Position numbers and translations under genes: made by a program. From positions 8,289 to 72,288 of the forward strand of contig CAUDEQ010000001.1 of NCBI GenBank assembly GCA_958448635.1: DNA of 64,000 bases, read 5' to 3'. The stretch is from an uncultured Bacillota bacterium (lineage in GTDB: Bacteria; Bacillota; Clostridia; Peptostreptococcales; Anaerovoracaceae). Positions 1 through 11,184 of the stretch are shown here, piece by piece. Each line of letters opens with the position of its first letter. Positions within the stretch are counted from its first letter, which is position 1. The notes beneath the pieces were generated by a model that ran no database searches, had not been told where the DNA came from, and saw nothing but the letters and a program-made list of their open reading frames with translations.

Positions 1-328
1 CAGAGACTGCGACAACATCAAGGCTCTGCCTGAAGAAGAAATGAAGAGATGCATCAGTGTCTCATGGAATCCCGATATTCTCGACAAATCCTTCAATGCT
101 GAAATCAATCTCGTGGCAAAGGATCAGAAGGGCATGCTGCCAAGTATATCCAAGGTATGCGAGGATATGGACGTGAGCATACTTGGTCTCAATGCCAGAG
201 CGGACAAAAACGAAAACATTAATATTAATCTGATTCTTTCCATCAAGGACAAGTCGCAGATAGAGAAGATGTGCAGATCATTCAAGAGCATTCCGGGAAT
301 ATTGGAAGCTTACAGAGCTAAAACGTGA
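1..328 (+). CDS. relA: RelA/SpoT (p)ppGpp synthetase/hydrolase, C-terminal fragment
   Basis: Only the last ~108 codons are in the window; the reading frame is open from base 2. The visible part is the C-terminal ACT (RRM) domain of a long RelA/SpoT homologue: an RDC motif just before it, then a beta-alpha-beta-beta pattern containing [11 protein letters not shown]. In the full protein this domain senses stalled ribosomes and controls (p)ppGpp synthesis during the stringent response. The catalytic hydrolase and synthetase domains lie outside the window. The next gene is dtd, the usual relA-dtd neighbour pair of Firmicutes, which supports the call. The start is not visible. Confidence 0.88.
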   Translation, partial: RDCDNIKALPEEEMKRCISVSWNPDILDKSFNAEINLVAKDQKGMLPSISKVCEDMDVSILGLNARADKNENININLILSIKDKSQIEKMCRSFKSIPGILEAYRAKT

Positions 329-350
329 TGAATGCGGACAGAGGTGTCAG

Positions 351-800
351 ATGAGAGCGGTAGTACAGAGAGTAAAGAAGAGCAGCGTTTCAGTTGATGA
401 AAAGACTGTGGGACAAATAGGAAAGGGTCTGATGGTCCTTATAGGAGTCGAGGACGGAGATACGGACAAGGATGCGGAGTACATTTCCGACAAGGTAACA
501 GGACTGCGTATCTTCGAGGATCAGCAGGGCAAGATGAACTTAAGCGTCGAAGATATAAAAGGCGAAATACTGGCTGTTTCCCAGTTTACATTGCTGGCAG
601 ACGCCAGAAAAGGCAGAAGACCGGGCTTTTCAGGAGCTGCTGCCCCTGAGGAAGCCAACAGGCTTTACAGAAGCGTCATTGAAAAGATGTCCTCCAAGGG
701 CATCAATGTTGAAGAAGGAGTTTTTCAGGCTGAAATGATGGTTGAAATCCACAACGACGGGCCTGTCACCATACTTCTCGACAGCAGGAAGCTGTTCTGA
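351..800 (+). CDS. dtd: D-aminoacyl-tRNA deacylase
   Basis: 149 residues, the normal DTD length. It removes D-amino acids (and mis-loaded glycine) from tRNA in the cytoplasm. The protein opens MRAVVQRV, carries the SQFTL signature near residue 80, and near residue 138 the GPVTILLDS motif, whose Gly-Pro pair forms the cross-subunit active site. It starts 22 bases after relA with an AGAGGTGTCAG Shine-Dalgarno region, so it is probably co-transcribed with relA and with the MBL hydrolase 30 bases downstream. Nothing unusual in length or motifs. Confidence 0.95.
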   Translation: MRAVVQRVKKSSVSVDEKTVGQIGKGLMVLIGVEDGDTDKDAEYISDKVTGLRIFEDQQGKMNLSVEDIKGEILAVSQFTLLADARKGRRPGFSGAAAPEEANRLYRSVIEKMSSKGINVEEGVFQAEMMVEIHNDGPVTILLDSRKLF

Positions 801-830
801 TAACAATAAAAAACAACAAGGAGAGACGAT

Positions 831-1460
831 ATGAAAATTACAAATCTTCCAAGCGGACCTTTGCAGGTCAATACCTATCTGGCAGTAGATGAGGATACCA
901 ATAAGGGATTCATAGTCGATCCCGGCGGATATAATCCTGCTCTGACGAAGATGGTAAAGGACGAAAAAATTGACATAGAATATATAATTCTCACTCACGG
1001 TCATTCAGACCACATATGCGGAGTGGAAGCTCATCTCAACGATTTTCCGGGTGCAAAGGTTGTCGCACATAAAGATGAGGAGCCTATGCTCCACGATGTG
1101 AGATTCAATTTCAGCGCAGAATTCGGTACACCGTGTACAATAGATGCAGACTTGTACGTGGAGGACGGAGATTCGCTGAATGTGGGGAATATGGAGCTGA
1201 AATTTTTCCATACTCCGGGACATTCACCGGGCGGGATGTGCATTTACGCTGAGAAGGAAAACATTCTGTTCAGCGGAGATACGCTGTTCAGACAGTCGAT
1301 AGGAAGAACGGATTTTCCCGGATGCTCCTATGAGGCTCTGGCGGAAGCCATCCACAGCAAGCTTTTCGTCCTTCCCGATGAAACGCAGGTATTTCCGGGA
1401 CACATGGGTCCTACGCAGATAGGTTTTGAAAAGAGGAACAATCCATTTGTACACATTTAA
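831..1460 (+). CDS. MBL-fold metallo-hydrolase, glyoxalase II-like
   Basis: 209 residues with a complete metallo-beta-lactamase fold: the metal motif HGHSDH (about residue 56), a later HTPGHSPGG (about residue 125), a metal-bridging Asp in FSGDTLF (about residue 150) and a final FPGHMG histidine. This short form is annotated as hydroxyacylglutathione hydrolase-like; it lacks the C-terminal helical domain of true glyoxalase II, so the thioester substrate is unknown. Shine-Dalgarno AAGGAGAG precedes the ATG. Its 3' end overlaps the start of hemZ. The relA-dtd-MBL-hemZ-hisS-aspS order is a common clostridial arrangement. Confidence 0.85.
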   Translation: MKITNLPSGPLQVNTYLAVDEDTNKGFIVDPGGYNPALTKMVKDEKIDIEYIILTHGHSDHICGVEAHLNDFPGAKVVAHKDEEPMLHDVRFNFSAEFGTPCTIDADLYVEDGDSLNVGNMELKFFHTPGHSPGGMCIYAEKENILFSGDTLFRQSIGRTDFPGCSYEALAEAIHSKLFVLPDETQVFPGHMGPTQIGFEKRNNPFVHI

Positions 1461-2799
1461 GATAAAAGGCGTAGAGAACATAAATCAATACGAAGAGCTT
1501 ATCAAGGTTTTCCTTCCTGCAAACATGTATGTCTTGTCGGAAGAGGAAGCTGTCGGCGATGAAAACGCAGCTGTCTTTACATTTGAAGGAGATAAGGACG
1601 CTCTCAAGCGCAATATCTACAGATACCTTTCAGAAGCGACAGGTAAATCACCGAAATGGGGAATACTTACAGGTATAAGACCTGTAAAGCTGGCAGGTGA
1701 GTTAAGCGACAGGCTGGGATGCGAAGAGGCGGCGAAAAAGATGATGGAGGATTATCTGATACACCCCCAAAAGGTCAGCCTTGTGATGGATATACTCGAT
1801 TATCAGCGAAGACTGCTGGGAAGACCTCATAAGGACAGCATTTCCATTTACATGGGGATACCCTTTTGTCCCACAAGGTGCCTTTACTGCTCATTCACGT
1901 CAAATCAGGTGAAAAAGCCTGAGATCGACAGATATCTTCAGGCGCTTTACAAGGAAATCGATTACTGTGCGGAAAGAATACGCTGCGGCATCTACAATGC
2001 CGAATCACTTTACATAGGAGGAGGCACTCCCACATCTCTGGACGAATATCAGCTGGAACAGCTGCTGGACAGGATATGCAGCAGCTTCGATGTGAGGACT
2101 ATGCGGGAGTTCACAGTGGAAGCGGGACGTCCCGATACAATAACGCCAGAAAAGCTCAGGCTAATGAAGAAATACGGAGTGGGCAGGATCAGCATAAATC
2201 CCCAGTCCATGAAGCAGGAAACTCTCGATATCATAGGCAGGGCGCATACTGTCCGGGAGACCGAGGCTGCCTTTGAAATGGCAAGAGACGCCGGCTTTCA
2301 CTGCATCAATGCCGATCTCATAGCAGGCCTTCCTCAGGAGGAGACCGATGATTTCAGTAGAAGTCTGAATCGGATGATAGCCATGGGAGCCGAAAACATC
2401 ACGGTGCATACCCTCGCCGTAAAAAAAGCCTCGCGGCTCATGGAGCTGGACTCGGATTTCAACTATAAGCGGGAGGATATATGCGGCAGTATGCTGGAAT
2501 ACGCCCATGAAGCGCTTAAAAAATCAGGATATGAGCCTTATTATCTCTACAGACAGAAGCACACCTCAGGCAATACCGAAAACGTAGGGTTTTGCAGAAA
2601 GGATCTCATATCGCCGTACAATGTCAGAATAATGGAGGAGGCTCAATCCATTCTGGCTCTGGGAGCCGGCGGAATAAGCAAGGTCTATTATCCTGACGAA
2701 AACAGGCTTGAAAGAGTTGTCAATGTATCGAATTACGAAATTTATATAGACAGAATAGATGAGATGATACTGAGAAAAGAAAATAATTTTTGGAGGTAA
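1447..2799 (+). CDS. hemZ: HemZ-type radical SAM oxygen-independent coproporphyrinogen oxidase-like protein
   Basis: About 450 residues, closely resembling Bacillus HemZ: KWGILTGIRP near residue 70, the radical-SAM cluster motif CPTRCLYC near residue 142, GGGTPT, then EAGRPDTIT and RISINPQSM. Family members use a 4Fe-4S cluster and S-adenosylmethionine; HemZ is classed with coproporphyrinogen dehydrogenases, but its exact role is less certain than that of HemN. Both candidate starts are TTG. The one at 1426 has no good ribosome site. The one at 1447 is preceded by AGAGGA nine bases upstream and aligns with the usual HemZ N-terminus, so I chose it. The gene overlaps the upstream gene by 14 bases. 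No other heme gene is nearby. Confidence 0.88.
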   Translation: MYTFKIKGVENINQYEELIKVFLPANMYVLSEEEAVGDENAAVFTFEGDKDALKRNIYRYLSEATGKSPKWGILTGIRPVKLAGELSDRLGCEEAAKKMMEDYLIHPQKVSLVMDILDYQRRLLGRPHKDSISIYMGIPFCPTRCLYCSFTSNQVKKPEIDRYLQALYKEIDYCAERIRCGIYNAESLYIGGGTPTSLDEYQLEQLLDRICSSFDVRTMREFTVEAGRPDTITPEKLRLMKKYGVGRISINPQSMKQETLDIIGRAHTVRETEAAFEMARDAGFHCINADLIAGLPQEETDDFSRSLNRMIAMGAENITVHTLAVKKASRLMELDSDFNYKREDICGSMLEYAHEALKKSGYEPYYLYRQKHTSGNTENVGFCRKDLISPYNVRIMEEAQSILALGAGGISKVYYPDENRLERVVNVSNYEIYIDRIDEMILRKENNFWR

Positions 2800-2802
2800 T
2801 AT

Positions 2803-4056
2803 ATGTTAACCAATGCACCTAAAGGAACCAAGGACATGCTGCCTGATCAGGCGTATAAATGGCACTATATCGAAGAAAAATTCGCAGAAGTATGCAGAAG
2901 GTACGGATTCGAGGAAATCCGCACACCTGTATTCGAGCATACGGAGCTTTTCCAGAGAGGCGTAGGCGATACCACCGATATCGTTCAGAAGGAAATGTAT
3001 ACCTTCATGGATTACGGCAAGAGAAGCATCACGCTGAAGCCTGAAGGAACATCTCCTGTAGTCAGAGCCTTCACGGAACATAAGCTTTATGCCGGTGTAC
3101 AGCCCAACAAGTTCTATTACAATATACCGTGCTTCAGATATGAAAAGCCGCAGGCAGGAAGACTCAGGGAGTTCCATCAGTTCGGAGTTGAGACCTTCGG
3201 CAGCAACGATATGATGGCTGACGCCGAGATCATAAGTCATGCATATGATTTTCTCAACGAGATGGGAATCACCGATATAGAGCTGAGAATAAACAGCGTA
3301 GGCTGCCCGGAGTGCAGAAAGGTACACAGAGAGGCTCTCAGGGAGTTCCTGAAGCCTAAATACGATGAGCTGTGCGATACATGCAAGGACAGATATGAAA
3401 GAAATCCGCTGAGGATAATCGATTGCAAATCACCGATATGTCAGGAGCTGGTGGCAGGAGCGCCTATGATGCTGGATTATCTCTGCGATGACTGCAGAGA
3501 AGCCTTTGAGCAGCTTAAAGCCAACCTGACAGCCATGGAGATAGAATACGTCGTGGATCCCGGAATCGTAAGAGGACTGGATTATTACACCAAGACTGCC
3601 TTTGAGTTTGTGACAACAAAGATAGGCGCACAGGGAACAGTATGCGGCGGCGGAAGATACGACGGACTGGTAGAGGAGGTCGGCGGACCTTCAACTCCGG
3701 GCGTGGGATACGGTCTAGGCAAGGAAAGACTTCTGCTAACCATGGAAGCCTGCGGAGTCCAGATTCCGGAGCCTGACAGCACAGACGTGTTCATCGCCGT
3801 GCTTGGCGAGGAGGCCAAGGCAGCTGGCCTTAAGCTGATGAGACAGCTGAGAAACGCAGGCGTTTCGGCACAGATGGACATAATGGGAAGAAACATCAAG
3901 AATCAGTTCAAGTATGCCAACAGGATCAATGCGAAGAAAACCGTCGTAATAGGTGCAGATGAACTGGCAAACAACAGCTTTGCCATCAAGGATATGGCAA
4001 CGTCACAGCAGGTTGAGGTTCCTATGGAAGATATAGTTACCGAGCTGACGAAATAA
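2803..4056 (+). CDS. hisS: Histidyl-tRNA synthetase
   Basis: 417 residues, a class II synthetase that charges tRNA-His in the cytoplasm. It starts MLTNAPKGTKDMLP, typical of bacterial HisRS. Motif 2 is the CFRYEKPQAGRLREFHQFG stretch; the histidine-specific HisA motif is GLDYYTKTAFEF (about residue 257); motif 3 is GVGYGLGKERL. The C-terminal anticodon-binding domain (about 325-417) is present. A Shine-Dalgarno GGAGG sits just upstream, 3 bases after hemZ ends. hisS-aspS is a standard synthetase pair in Firmicutes. No T-box leader is possible in so short a gap. Confidence 0.97.
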   Translation: MLTNAPKGTKDMLPDQAYKWHYIEEKFAEVCRRYGFEEIRTPVFEHTELFQRGVGDTTDIVQKEMYTFMDYGKRSITLKPEGTSPVVRAFTEHKLYAGVQPNKFYYNIPCFRYEKPQAGRLREFHQFGVETFGSNDMMADAEIISHAYDFLNEMGITDIELRINSVGCPECRKVHREALREFLKPKYDELCDTCKDRYERNPLRIIDCKSPICQELVAGAPMMLDYLCDDCREAFEQLKANLTAMEIEYVVDPGIVRGLDYYTKTAFEFVTTKIGAQGTVCGGGRYDGLVEEVGGPSTPGVGYGLGKERLLLTMEACGVQIPEPDSTDVFIAVLGEEAKAAGLKLMRQLRNAGVSAQMDIMGRNIKNQFKYANRINAKKTVVIGADELANNSFAIKDMATSQQVEVPMEDIVTELTK

Positions 4057-4086
4057 ATACAGATTTAACAGATATAGGAGAGACAA

Positions 4087-5856
4087 ATGAGCATTTACAA
4101 GAGAACCCACATGTGCGGTGAACTCAGAAAAGAGAATATTGGGGAAGAGGTCGTGCTTAACGGCTGGATACAGAAGAGGAGAAATCTCGGAGGGCTGATT
4201 TTCTGCGATGTCAGAGACAAGACGGGAATAACTCAGGTGGTATTCAACGATGAAATACCTCAGGAGCTTTTCGATAAAGCCGACAGGCTGAGAAGCGAAT
4301 ATGTGGTAGGCATCAAGGGAAGGGTGGCAGAGAGAGAATCCAAGAACAAGGATCTCGATACAGGAGATATCGAGGTTTTCGCCGATGATCTCATCATCTA
4401 TTCCGAGGCGGAAACTCCTCCTATATACATCAAGGACAACGACAATGTGGACGACAACCTGAGACTCAAGTACAGATATCTCGACTTGAGAAAGAAAAAG
4501 ATGCAGGACAACCTGACATTCAGACATAGCCTTGTCAAGCTGACGAGAGATTACTTTGCAGAGAACGGATTTACAGAGGTGGAAACTCCGGTTCTTATAA
4601 AATCCACGCCGGAGGGAGCCAGAGACTATCTCGTTCCCAGCAGAGTGAATCATGGAAGATTCTATGCGCTGCCTCAGTCGCCGCAGATGTTCAAGCAGCT
4701 GCTGATGGTGGGCGGCACCGACAGATACGTCCAGATCGTCAAGTGCTTCAGAGATGAGGACCTTCGAGCTGACAGACAGCCGGAATTCACGCAGATAGAT
4801 TTGGAGATGTCCTTCGTGGACGTGGACGATGTCATCGAAATACAGGAAGGCTTTCTCAAGAGAGTTTTCAAGGAAATGAAGGGCATCGACATAGTGACTC
4901 CGTTTCCGAGGATACCTTACGATGAAGCCATGGAAAGATACGGCAGCGACAAGCCTGACACCAGAGTGGGCTTTGAGCTTAAGGATATCACGGAGTTGGT
5001 GAAAGACTGCGGATTCAAGGTGTTCACCGATGCCATCGCATCCGGCGGAAGCGTCAGAGGAATATGCATAACAGGCGCTGCCGAAAGCTATACGAGAAAA
5101 AAGATAGACAAGCTCACCGAGCAGGTGAAGAGCTACGGGGCAAAAGGCATGGTATGGATGAAGATGTCCGACGGTGAGATATCTTCTTCGGTAAACAAGT
5201 TCTTTTCACAGGAGGAGCTGGCTGCCATTGCTGAAAAGCTGGAGGCTGAACCGGGAGACCTGATTCTTATAATATCAGACAAGAACAAGGTGGTATTTGA
5301 CAGTCTCGGATTCCTGAGAAGGCACATAGCCGATGAGCTTGGGCTGTTGGATGATAACCAATACAATCTGCTGTGGGTCACAGACTTCCCGCTGTTCGAA
5401 TACGACGAAGAAACCGACAGCTATCACGCTATGCATCATCCGTTCACATCACCGAGGGAGGAGGATGCAGAGCTGCTGAAGACCGATCCTATGAAGGCAA
5501 AGGCCAACGCCTACGATATAGTTCTCAACGGAGTTGAGCTGGGTGGAGGCAGCATAAGGATCCATGACAGGGATATGCAGGAGGATATGTTCAGAGCCAT
5601 GAACATGAGTCAGGAAGAGATCGACGAAAAGTTCGGCTTTCTGGTGGAGGCATTCAAATACGGCACACCTCCTCATGGCGGCCTTGCATACGGACTTGAC
5701 AGACTGGTGATGCTCCTTACGGGAGAAAAATCCATCAGAGAGGTCATCGCATTCCCTAAGAACCAGAACGCTCAGTGCATGGTCAGCGAAGCTCCGGGAA
5801 TCGTTGAAGAGGAGCAGCTTGAGGAGCTTGGAATCAGCATAAACACAGAAAAATAA
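4087..5856 (+). CDS. aspS: Aspartyl-tRNA synthetase
   Basis: 589 residues, the bacterial-type AspRS length. It has the N-terminal OB-fold anticodon domain (about 1-135), catalytic class II motifs including [19 protein letters not shown] (motif 2) and [13 protein letters not shown] (motif 3, about residue 540), and the inserted GAD domain in the middle (about 290-420). It charges tRNA-Asp; whether it also mischarges tRNA-Asn depends on GatCAB, which is not in this window. ATG is preceded by AGGAGA at good spacing. It follows hisS by 30 bases and ends 22 bases before the transporter. Confidence 0.97.
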   Translation: MSIYKRTHMCGELRKENIGEEVVLNGWIQKRRNLGGLIFCDVRDKTGITQVVFNDEIPQELFDKADRLRSEYVVGIKGRVAERESKNKDLDTGDIEVFADDLIIYSEAETPPIYIKDNDNVDDNLRLKYRYLDLRKKKMQDNLTFRHSLVKLTRDYFAENGFTEVETPVLIKSTPEGARDYLVPSRVNHGRFYALPQSPQMFKQLLMVGGTDRYVQIVKCFRDEDLRADRQPEFTQIDLEMSFVDVDDVIEIQEGFLKRVFKEMKGIDIVTPFPRIPYDEAMERYGSDKPDTRVGFELKDITELVKDCGFKVFTDAIASGGSVRGICITGAAESYTRKKIDKLTEQVKSYGAKGMVWMKMSDGEISSSVNKFFSQEELAAIAEKLEAEPGDLILIISDKNKVVFDSLGFLRRHIADELGLLDDNQYNLLWVTDFPLFEYDEETDSYHAMHHPFTSPREEDAELLKTDPMKAKANAYDIVLNGVELGGGSIRIHDRDMQEDMFRAMNMSQEEIDEKFGFLVEAFKYGTPPHGGLAYGLDRLVMLLTGEKSIREVIAFPKNQNAQCMVSEAPGIVEEEQLEELGISINTEK

Positions 5857-5878
5857 TTTAGTAAAAAGGAAATATTAT

Positions 5879-7096
5879 ATGAACATACTTAAAAAATGGA
5901 CGGAGATAAGTCTTGTAAAGAGAATAATAGCAGGACTGATAATAGGAATAATTCTCGGTGTTACGGTACCGAAAGCAGCAGTAATAGGAATTTTCGGAGA
6001 TCTTTTTGTAGGAGCATTGAAAGCCATTGCACCTCTTCTCGTTCTCTTCCTTGTCATGCATGCTCTTTCCAACAAGCAGGATTCTGCTGAGAGCAATATG
6101 AAGTCGGTTATAGTTCTCTATCTCATCAGCACATTCTCGGCTGCCGTCACAGCTGTCATTGCCAGCTTTGTTTTCCCATCTACCCTTGTCCTTCCTTCCG
6201 GGGCTGAAGGGGCGGCGCCTGAGGGTATAGCAGAGGTGCTGAAATCACTGTTGATGAACGTTGTGGCAAATCCTGTTGATGCGCTGATAAATGCCAACTA
6301 CATAGGCGTGCTGGCATGGGCTGTAATACTGGGGCTTGCACTGAGAAAGGCCGGTGAAAACACCATAAATGTCATAGGAGATGTGGCAGATGCATTTTCA
6401 ACAGCCATAAGATGGGTCATCAATTTCGCACCTTTCGGTATAATGGGACTGGTCTTTGTGACGGTATCGGAAACCGGAGTAAAGTCTCTGCTTTCATACG
6501 GACACATAATCCTTGTACTGGTGGGCTGCATGCTTTGCGTTGCATTCATCATAAACCCGCTCATCGTTTTCATCAATATCAGACAGAATCCTTATCCTCT
6601 GGTATTAAAATGTATTAAGGACAGCGGAATAATGGCATTCTTTACTAGAAGCTCGGCTGCCAACATACCTGTAAACATGAGACTTTGTGAGAATCTGGGA
6701 CTCGATGAGAAGCAGTACTCCGTATCCATACCGCTGGGAGCCACCATAAACATGGCGGGCGCCGCCATCACAATAACGGTTCTTACATTGGCTGCCGCCA
6801 ATACCCTGGATATCGAGGTGGACTTCGCCACAGCCGTTCTGCTGAGCATCATAGCTTCAGTGTCAGCATGCGGTGCGTCGGGAGTTGCCGGAGGCTCGCT
6901 GCTTCTGATACCTCTTGCCTGCAGCCTTTTAGGCATATCCAACGATATAGCCATGCAGGTTGTAGGAGTCGGTTTCATAATAGGAGTTATTCAGGATTCA
7001 TGCGAAACGGCTCTTAACTCGTCGTCGGATGCGCTCTTTACAGCTACTGCTGAATTCAGAAAGAGAAAGAAAGCAGGCATCAAAATTGAATGGTGA
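5879..7096 (+). CDS. sstT: Serine/threonine:Na+ symporter, DAACS family
   Basis: 405 residues with eight or more hydrophobic spans, a dicarboxylate/amino acid:cation symporter of the SstT branch. Diagnostic segments are [18 protein letters not shown] near the N-terminus, the serine-rich re-entrant loop [18 protein letters not shown] (about residue 255), [19 protein letters not shown] and a final [19 protein letters not shown]. SstT imports L-serine and L-threonine with sodium across the cytoplasmic membrane; the substrate here is inferred from family resemblance. It follows aspS by 22 bases and its last codons overlap the probable TTG start of nadD. Confidence 0.9.
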   Translation: MNILKKWTEISLVKRIIAGLIIGIILGVTVPKAAVIGIFGDLFVGALKAIAPLLVLFLVMHALSNKQDSAESNMKSVIVLYLISTFSAAVTAVIASFVFPSTLVLPSGAEGAAPEGIAEVLKSLLMNVVANPVDALINANYIGVLAWAVILGLALRKAGENTINVIGDVADAFSTAIRWVINFAPFGIMGLVFVTVSETGVKSLLSYGHIILVLVGCMLCVAFIINPLIVFINIRQNPYPLVLKCIKDSGIMAFFTRSSAANIPVNMRLCENLGLDEKQYSVSIPLGATINMAGAAITITVLTLAAANTLDIEVDFATAVLLSIIASVSACGASGVAGGSLLLIPLACSLLGISNDIAMQVVGVGFIIGVIQDSCETALNSSSDALFTATAEFRKRKKAGIKIEW

Positions 7097-7727
7097 TGCA
7101 GACGTTAAAAGAATAGGCATATTCGGAGGCTCCTTCGACCCTGTTCATCTGGGGCATACGGGACTTGCTTCAGATGCCATGAAACAGGCAGGTCTCCACA
7201 AGGTCATTTTCGTTCCCACGGCAATACAGCCTTTCAAGCTTGACAGGACGCCTGAGCAGGGCAGGGACAGGCTGGAAATGCTGAAGCTTGCTGCAGGTGA
7301 TACGGAGGGCTTTGAGATTTCCACATACGAGCTGGACCATCAGGGTATATCGTATTCATATCTGACTATGCGTGCCATGCAGCATCGCTTCGGAGAGGAC
7401 GCCAGGCTGTATTTCATAACGGGGACCGATGCTTTTCTCAAGATAAACAAGTGGAGGAACTCGGAGGAAATGCTGGAAAAATACGGTTATATCATCGGAA
7501 CGAGACCGGGCTGTGAAAAGGAAGAGCTTGAGACCCTGCTAGACAACATACGCAGATCACATAATACTGAGATAATATGTATCGATAACGTGCAGATAGA
7601 TGTTTCATCGACGGAAATAAGGCAGAGGCTTGACAGCGGCCTTTCCATCGATGATCTCGTATCGGATAAGGTAGAAAGGTATATCAAAGAGAATGGATTG
7701 TACAGAACCACAGTACAAGAAGTCTGA
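7086..7727 (+). CDS. nadD: Nicotinate-nucleotide adenylyltransferase
   Basis: About 213 residues. It adenylates nicotinate mononucleotide to make deamido-NAD, a step in NAD synthesis. The nucleotidyltransferase signature [11 protein letters not shown] is near the N-terminus and the SSTEIRQRL motif (about residue 180) closes the active site. The longest open frame begins at 7029, but that would add 19 residues lying inside sstT. TTG at 7086 has AGCAGG eight bases upstream and puts GIFGGSFDP about 11 residues in, as usual, so I use it. nadD-yqeK-rsfS is a conserved Firmicutes run. It overlaps sstT by 11 bases. Confidence 0.92.
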   Translation: MNGDADVKRIGIFGGSFDPVHLGHTGLASDAMKQAGLHKVIFVPTAIQPFKLDRTPEQGRDRLEMLKLAAGDTEGFEISTYELDHQGISYSYLTMRAMQHRFGEDARLYFITGTDAFLKINKWRNSEEMLEKYGYIIGTRPGCEKEELETLLDNIRRSHNTEIICIDNVQIDVSSTEIRQRLDSGLSIDDLVSDKVERYIKENGLYRTTVQEV

Positions 7728-8307
7728 TGTAAAGCCTGATTACAAGGAGCTGAAGGATCAGATCATCGAATATATAGAAAAAAACCTTAATGAAAAACGC
7801 CTCAGGCATACGTATTCAGTGGCAAAAGAGGCTGTGAAGCTGGCGGAAAGGTACGGAGCCGATGCAGAGAGAGCAGAGCTTGCTGCGCTGTTTCACGATA
7901 TGTTCAGGAGTACTCCCGTACCGGTCTTGAACATGTATATAAGGCAGATGGGTTTGTCGGAAAGCAATATGGACAACCCCAATCTTTCCCATGGAAAGAT
8001 TGCAGCTGCCGTGATGAAGAAGGATTACGGTATAGAGGACCTTGAGCTTCTCAATGCCGTTTCGTATCATACCACAGGCAGGGCAGGAATGACGCTGTTG
8101 GAAAAGATAATTTTTCTGGCTGATGCCATAGAGCCGGGGAGGAAATATCCCGATGTGGAAAAAATAAGAGAAATGGCTTATGTCGATATCGACAGAGCCT
8201 GTATTGGTTCTCTTGAAAGAACCGTTAAATATGTCAGGGAGATAGGAGAGTACCTTGATCCTGATACGGAAAAAGCAATCGATTATTTAAAGGAGGCGCA
8301 GGATTGA
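7693..8307 (+). CDS. yqeK: YqeK-family HD-domain hydrolase (Ap4A hydrolase)
   Basis: 204 residues with HD-domain metal ligands: RLRHTYSVAKEA (about residue 37), LFHDMFRS (about residue 66) and YHTTGR (about residue 118), then DAIEPGRKYPDVEKIR, a YqeK hallmark. Characterised YqeK proteins are symmetrical diadenosine tetraphosphate hydrolases. The first 15 residues are poorly conserved and overlap the end of nadD by 35 bases. No later in-frame ATG exists near the expected start, so the ATG at 7693 is kept with moderate certainty. Together with rsfS downstream it forms the classic nadD-yqeK-rsfS unit. Confidence 0.9.
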   Translation: MDCTEPQYKKSDVKPDYKELKDQIIEYIEKNLNEKRLRHTYSVAKEAVKLAERYGADAERAELAALFHDMFRSTPVPVLNMYIRQMGLSESNMDNPNLSHGKIAAAVMKKDYGIEDLELLNAVSYHTTGRAGMTLLEKIIFLADAIEPGRKYPDVEKIREMAYVDIDRACIGSLERTVKYVREIGEYLDPDTEKAIDYLKEAQD

Positions 8308-8657
8308 TGATGGAATCTAAAGATTTGGCAATGAAAATCGCCAACATGCTTGCCGAAAAGAAGGCCATAGACGTTCTGGTGATCGACATATCGCCCAAAG
8401 CATCATTTGCCGATTATTTCGTTATGGCCTCAGGCGGAAGCGAAAGACAGATGAGCGCCCTTGTGGACAATGTGGAGGATATGCTGGAGCCTGAAGGGAT
8501 TTTCCCTAAGAGCATCGAAGGAAAGAGAACGTCGGGCAACTGGATACTGATGGACTACGGTGATGTGATAGTCAATGTCATGACTGTCGAAATGAGGGAA
8601 AAATATAATCTTGAAAAGATCTGGGGAGACTGTGAGACCCTGGAAATCAATAAATAA
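8307..8657 (+). CDS. rsfS: Ribosome silencing factor RsfS
   Basis: About 116 residues. RsfS binds uL14 on the 50S subunit and blocks subunit joining during starvation. Conserved segments are VIDISPKASFADYFVMASG (about residue 28-46), DNVEDMLE and the closing GNWILMDYGDVIVNVMT. A strong AAAGGAGG at 8289-8296 serves the start. Candidates are TTG 8304, ATG 8307 and ATG 8310; I chose ATG 8307, whose A is also the last base of the yqeK TGA stop, implying translational coupling. It is followed by leuS after 12 bases. Confidence 0.94.
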   Translation: MMESKDLAMKIANMLAEKKAIDVLVIDISPKASFADYFVMASGGSERQMSALVDNVEDMLEPEGIFPKSIEGKRTSGNWILMDYGDVIVNVMTVEMREKYNLEKIWGDCETLEINK

Positions 8658-8669
8658 TGGAGGAAAGAA

Positions 8670-11138
8670 ATGTTAGATAAGTATAATTTCGGTGAAATTG
8701 AAGCAAAATGGCAGAAAAAATGGGAGGATACCAATGCTTTTAAAGTAACAGAGGACTCGGACAAGGAAAAGTACTATGTCCTCGAGATGTTCCCTTATCC
8801 TTCCGGCAAGCTTCACATGGGTCATGTGAGAAATTATTCCATCGGTGACGTTATCGCCAGATTCAAGAAGATGAAGGGCTACAATGTTCTGCATCCGATG
8901 GGTTACGACGCCTTCGGTCTTCCGGCGGAAAACGCTGCCATAAAGAACAATGTTGAGCCTGCGGAATGGACATGGAGCAACATCGAAGACATGAACCGCC
9001 AGCTGAGAGAGCTGGGTCTTTCATACGACTGGGACAGAGAGCTGGCAACTGCCCATCCTTCATATTACAAGTGGATGCAGTGGATCTTCATCCAGTTCTA
9101 TAAGAAAGGTCTGGCATACAAGAAGGAAAACCCTGTAAACTGGTGTCCAAGCTGTCAGACGGTTCTTGCCAATGAGCAGGTGGTGGACGGCTGCTGCGAA
9201 AGATGCGGAACTGCAGTAGGCAAGAAGAATCTCTCACAGTGGTACTTCAAGATCACAGATTATGCCGACAGGCTTCTTGAAAACCTCGATAAGCTGGAAG
9301 GCTGGCCAAACAAGGTTAAAATCATGCAGAGGAACTGGATAGGTAAATCGCATGGCGCCGAGGTGGAGTTCAAGATCAAGGACAGAGACGAGACGCTGAC
9401 CGTATTCACTACTCGCGTGGACACCATATTCGGAACTACCTTCATGGTTCTGGCTCCTGAATACCCTACAGTTATCGATATGGTAAAGGGAACTGAGTAT
9501 GAGGCTGCCGTCATGGAATACATCGACAGATGCGCTCATATGAATGAGATCGAGAGGACGTCCACAGCCAACGAGAAAACAGGCGTCTTCATCGGCCAGT
9601 ATGCAGTCAATCCTTTCACCGGAAAATCAATGCCTATATATATATCCGACTATGTACTGATGGGATACGGTACAGGAGCTGTAATGGGCGTACCTGCTCA
9701 CGACCAGCGTGACTTCGAGTTCGCCAAGAAATTCGATCTTGAGATAATACCTGTAATAGATCCTCAGGACCCTGAAGTGGATCTTAACGACCTGAAGGAA
9801 GCATGCGCCGCAGAGGGCGTGGTCATCAATTCAGGAGAATTCAACGGAATGAACAACAAGGAGGCAATACAGAAAATTGCAGAGGTTGCCGAGGAAAGAG
9901 GAATAGGACGAAAGACTGTTAATTACAGACTTCGTGACTGGCTCATATCGAGACAGAGGTACTGGGGAACACCTATACCTATGATCTACTGCGACAGCTG
10001 CGGCTGGGTTCCTGAAAAAGAGGAAAACCTCCCTGTTATGCTGCCTACAGATGTTGAGTTTACAGGAAAAGGAGAGTCGCCTCTGGCAACCAGCAAGACC
10101 TTCAGAGACACTGTTTGCCCGGTATGCGGCAAGCCTGCCAAGAGAGAGCTGGATACCATGGACACCTTCCTTGATTCATCGTGGTACTTCCTCAGATATT
10201 GCGATGCAAGAAACGAGAGTGAAGCCTTCTCCAAGGAAAAGGTGGATTACTGGATGAACGTCGATCAGTACATCGGCGGAGTGGAGCATGCCATTCTTCA
10301 TCTGATGTACGCCAGATTCTTCCAGATGGCTCTCTACGATTTGGGATATGTCAGCGACGAGGAGCCGTTCAAAAATCTCCTGACCCAGGGCATGGTAATC
10401 AAGGACGGCGCCAAGATGAGCAAATCCCTCGGCAACGTTGTCAGTCCTGCGGAAATCATAGAAAAATACGGAGCAGATACAGCAAGGCTCTTCATACTCT
10501 TCGCTGCACCTCCTGAAAGGGAGCTGGACTGGTCAGATAAGGGGGTTGAGGGAAGCTTCAGATTCATCAACAGAGTATATAGAGCAGTATATGAATACAA
10601 GCAGAAATACGGCGATGTAAGCGGCGACTATGAGATAAAGACAGATGCCGACAAGAACATGGCCTACTGGATGAATTACGCCATTAAGAAGGTATCCGAC
10701 GATATCGGCGAACGATTCAATTTCAATACTGCCATCAGCACCATCATGGAAATGGTCAACGAAATGTACAAGTACAAGGAAGGAGAGGTAAACGAAAAGC
10801 TGTACGGCGCTGCAGTGAGAAACCTCATTATCATGCTTGCACCTTTCGTTCCTCATGTAACTGAAGAAATGTGGGAGCACTTGGGCTTCGAAGGCTCCGT
10901 TCACCAGCAGAGCTGGCCTGAATACGATGAAAGCGCTCTCGTAAAGGACAGCGTTGAAATAGTCGTGCAGATAAACGGCAAAATAAAAGAAAAAATAAAT
11001 ATACCCGGCGATTTATCGAGAGAGGAAATGGAGAAAATCGCCATGGAGGACGAAAAGGTAAAAGGACTTACGGAAGGAAAGAACGTTGTAAAGGTTATAG
11101 CTGTTCCGGGAAAGCTGCTTAACATAGTGGTTAAATAG
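8670..11138 (+). CDS. leuS: Leucyl-tRNA synthetase
   Basis: 822 residues, bacterial LeuRS size. It contains the class I HIGH equivalent HMGH (about residue 49), a zinc-binding insertion with CPSC and CERC pairs (about 165-180), the CP1 editing domain with [18 protein letters not shown], a second zinc region around CDSC and CPVC, and KMSKS (about residue 580). The C-terminal anticodon and extension domains are present. It charges tRNA-Leu and hydrolyses mischarged products. GGAGG precedes the ATG. There is no T-box leader: the gap to rsfS is 12 bases. Confidence 0.97.
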   Translation: MLDKYNFGEIEAKWQKKWEDTNAFKVTEDSDKEKYYVLEMFPYPSGKLHMGHVRNYSIGDVIARFKKMKGYNVLHPMGYDAFGLPAENAAIKNNVEPAEWTWSNIEDMNRQLRELGLSYDWDRELATAHPSYYKWMQWIFIQFYKKGLAYKKENPVNWCPSCQTVLANEQVVDGCCERCGTAVGKKNLSQWYFKITDYADRLLENLDKLEGWPNKVKIMQRNWIGKSHGAEVEFKIKDRDETLTVFTTRVDTIFGTTFMVLAPEYPTVIDMVKGTEYEAAVMEYIDRCAHMNEIERTSTANEKTGVFIGQYAVNPFTGKSMPIYISDYVLMGYGTGAVMGVPAHDQRDFEFAKKFDLEIIPVIDPQDPEVDLNDLKEACAAEGVVINSGEFNGMNNKEAIQKIAEVAEERGIGRKTVNYRLRDWLISRQRYWGTPIPMIYCDSCGWVPEKEENLPVMLPTDVEFTGKGESPLATSKTFRDTVCPVCGKPAKRELDTMDTFLDSSWYFLRYCDARNESEAFSKEKVDYWMNVDQYIGGVEHAILHLMYARFFQMALYDLGYVSDEEPFKNLLTQGMVIKDGAKMSKSLGNVVSPAEIIEKYGADTARLFILFAAPPERELDWSDKGVEGSFRFINRVYRAVYEYKQKYGDVSGDYEIKTDADKNMAYWMNYAIKKVSDDIGERFNFNTAISTIMEMVNEMYKYKEGEVNEKLYGAAVRNLIIMLAPFVPHVTEEMWEHLGFEGSVHQQSWPEYDESALVKDSVEIVVQINGKIKEKINIPGDLSREEMEKIAMEDEKVKGLTEGKNVVKVIAVPGKLLNIVVK

Positions 11139-11184
11139 AATTGATTCCTTTATACCTTTTGTCAGAAAGGAAAGAAAGAATTAT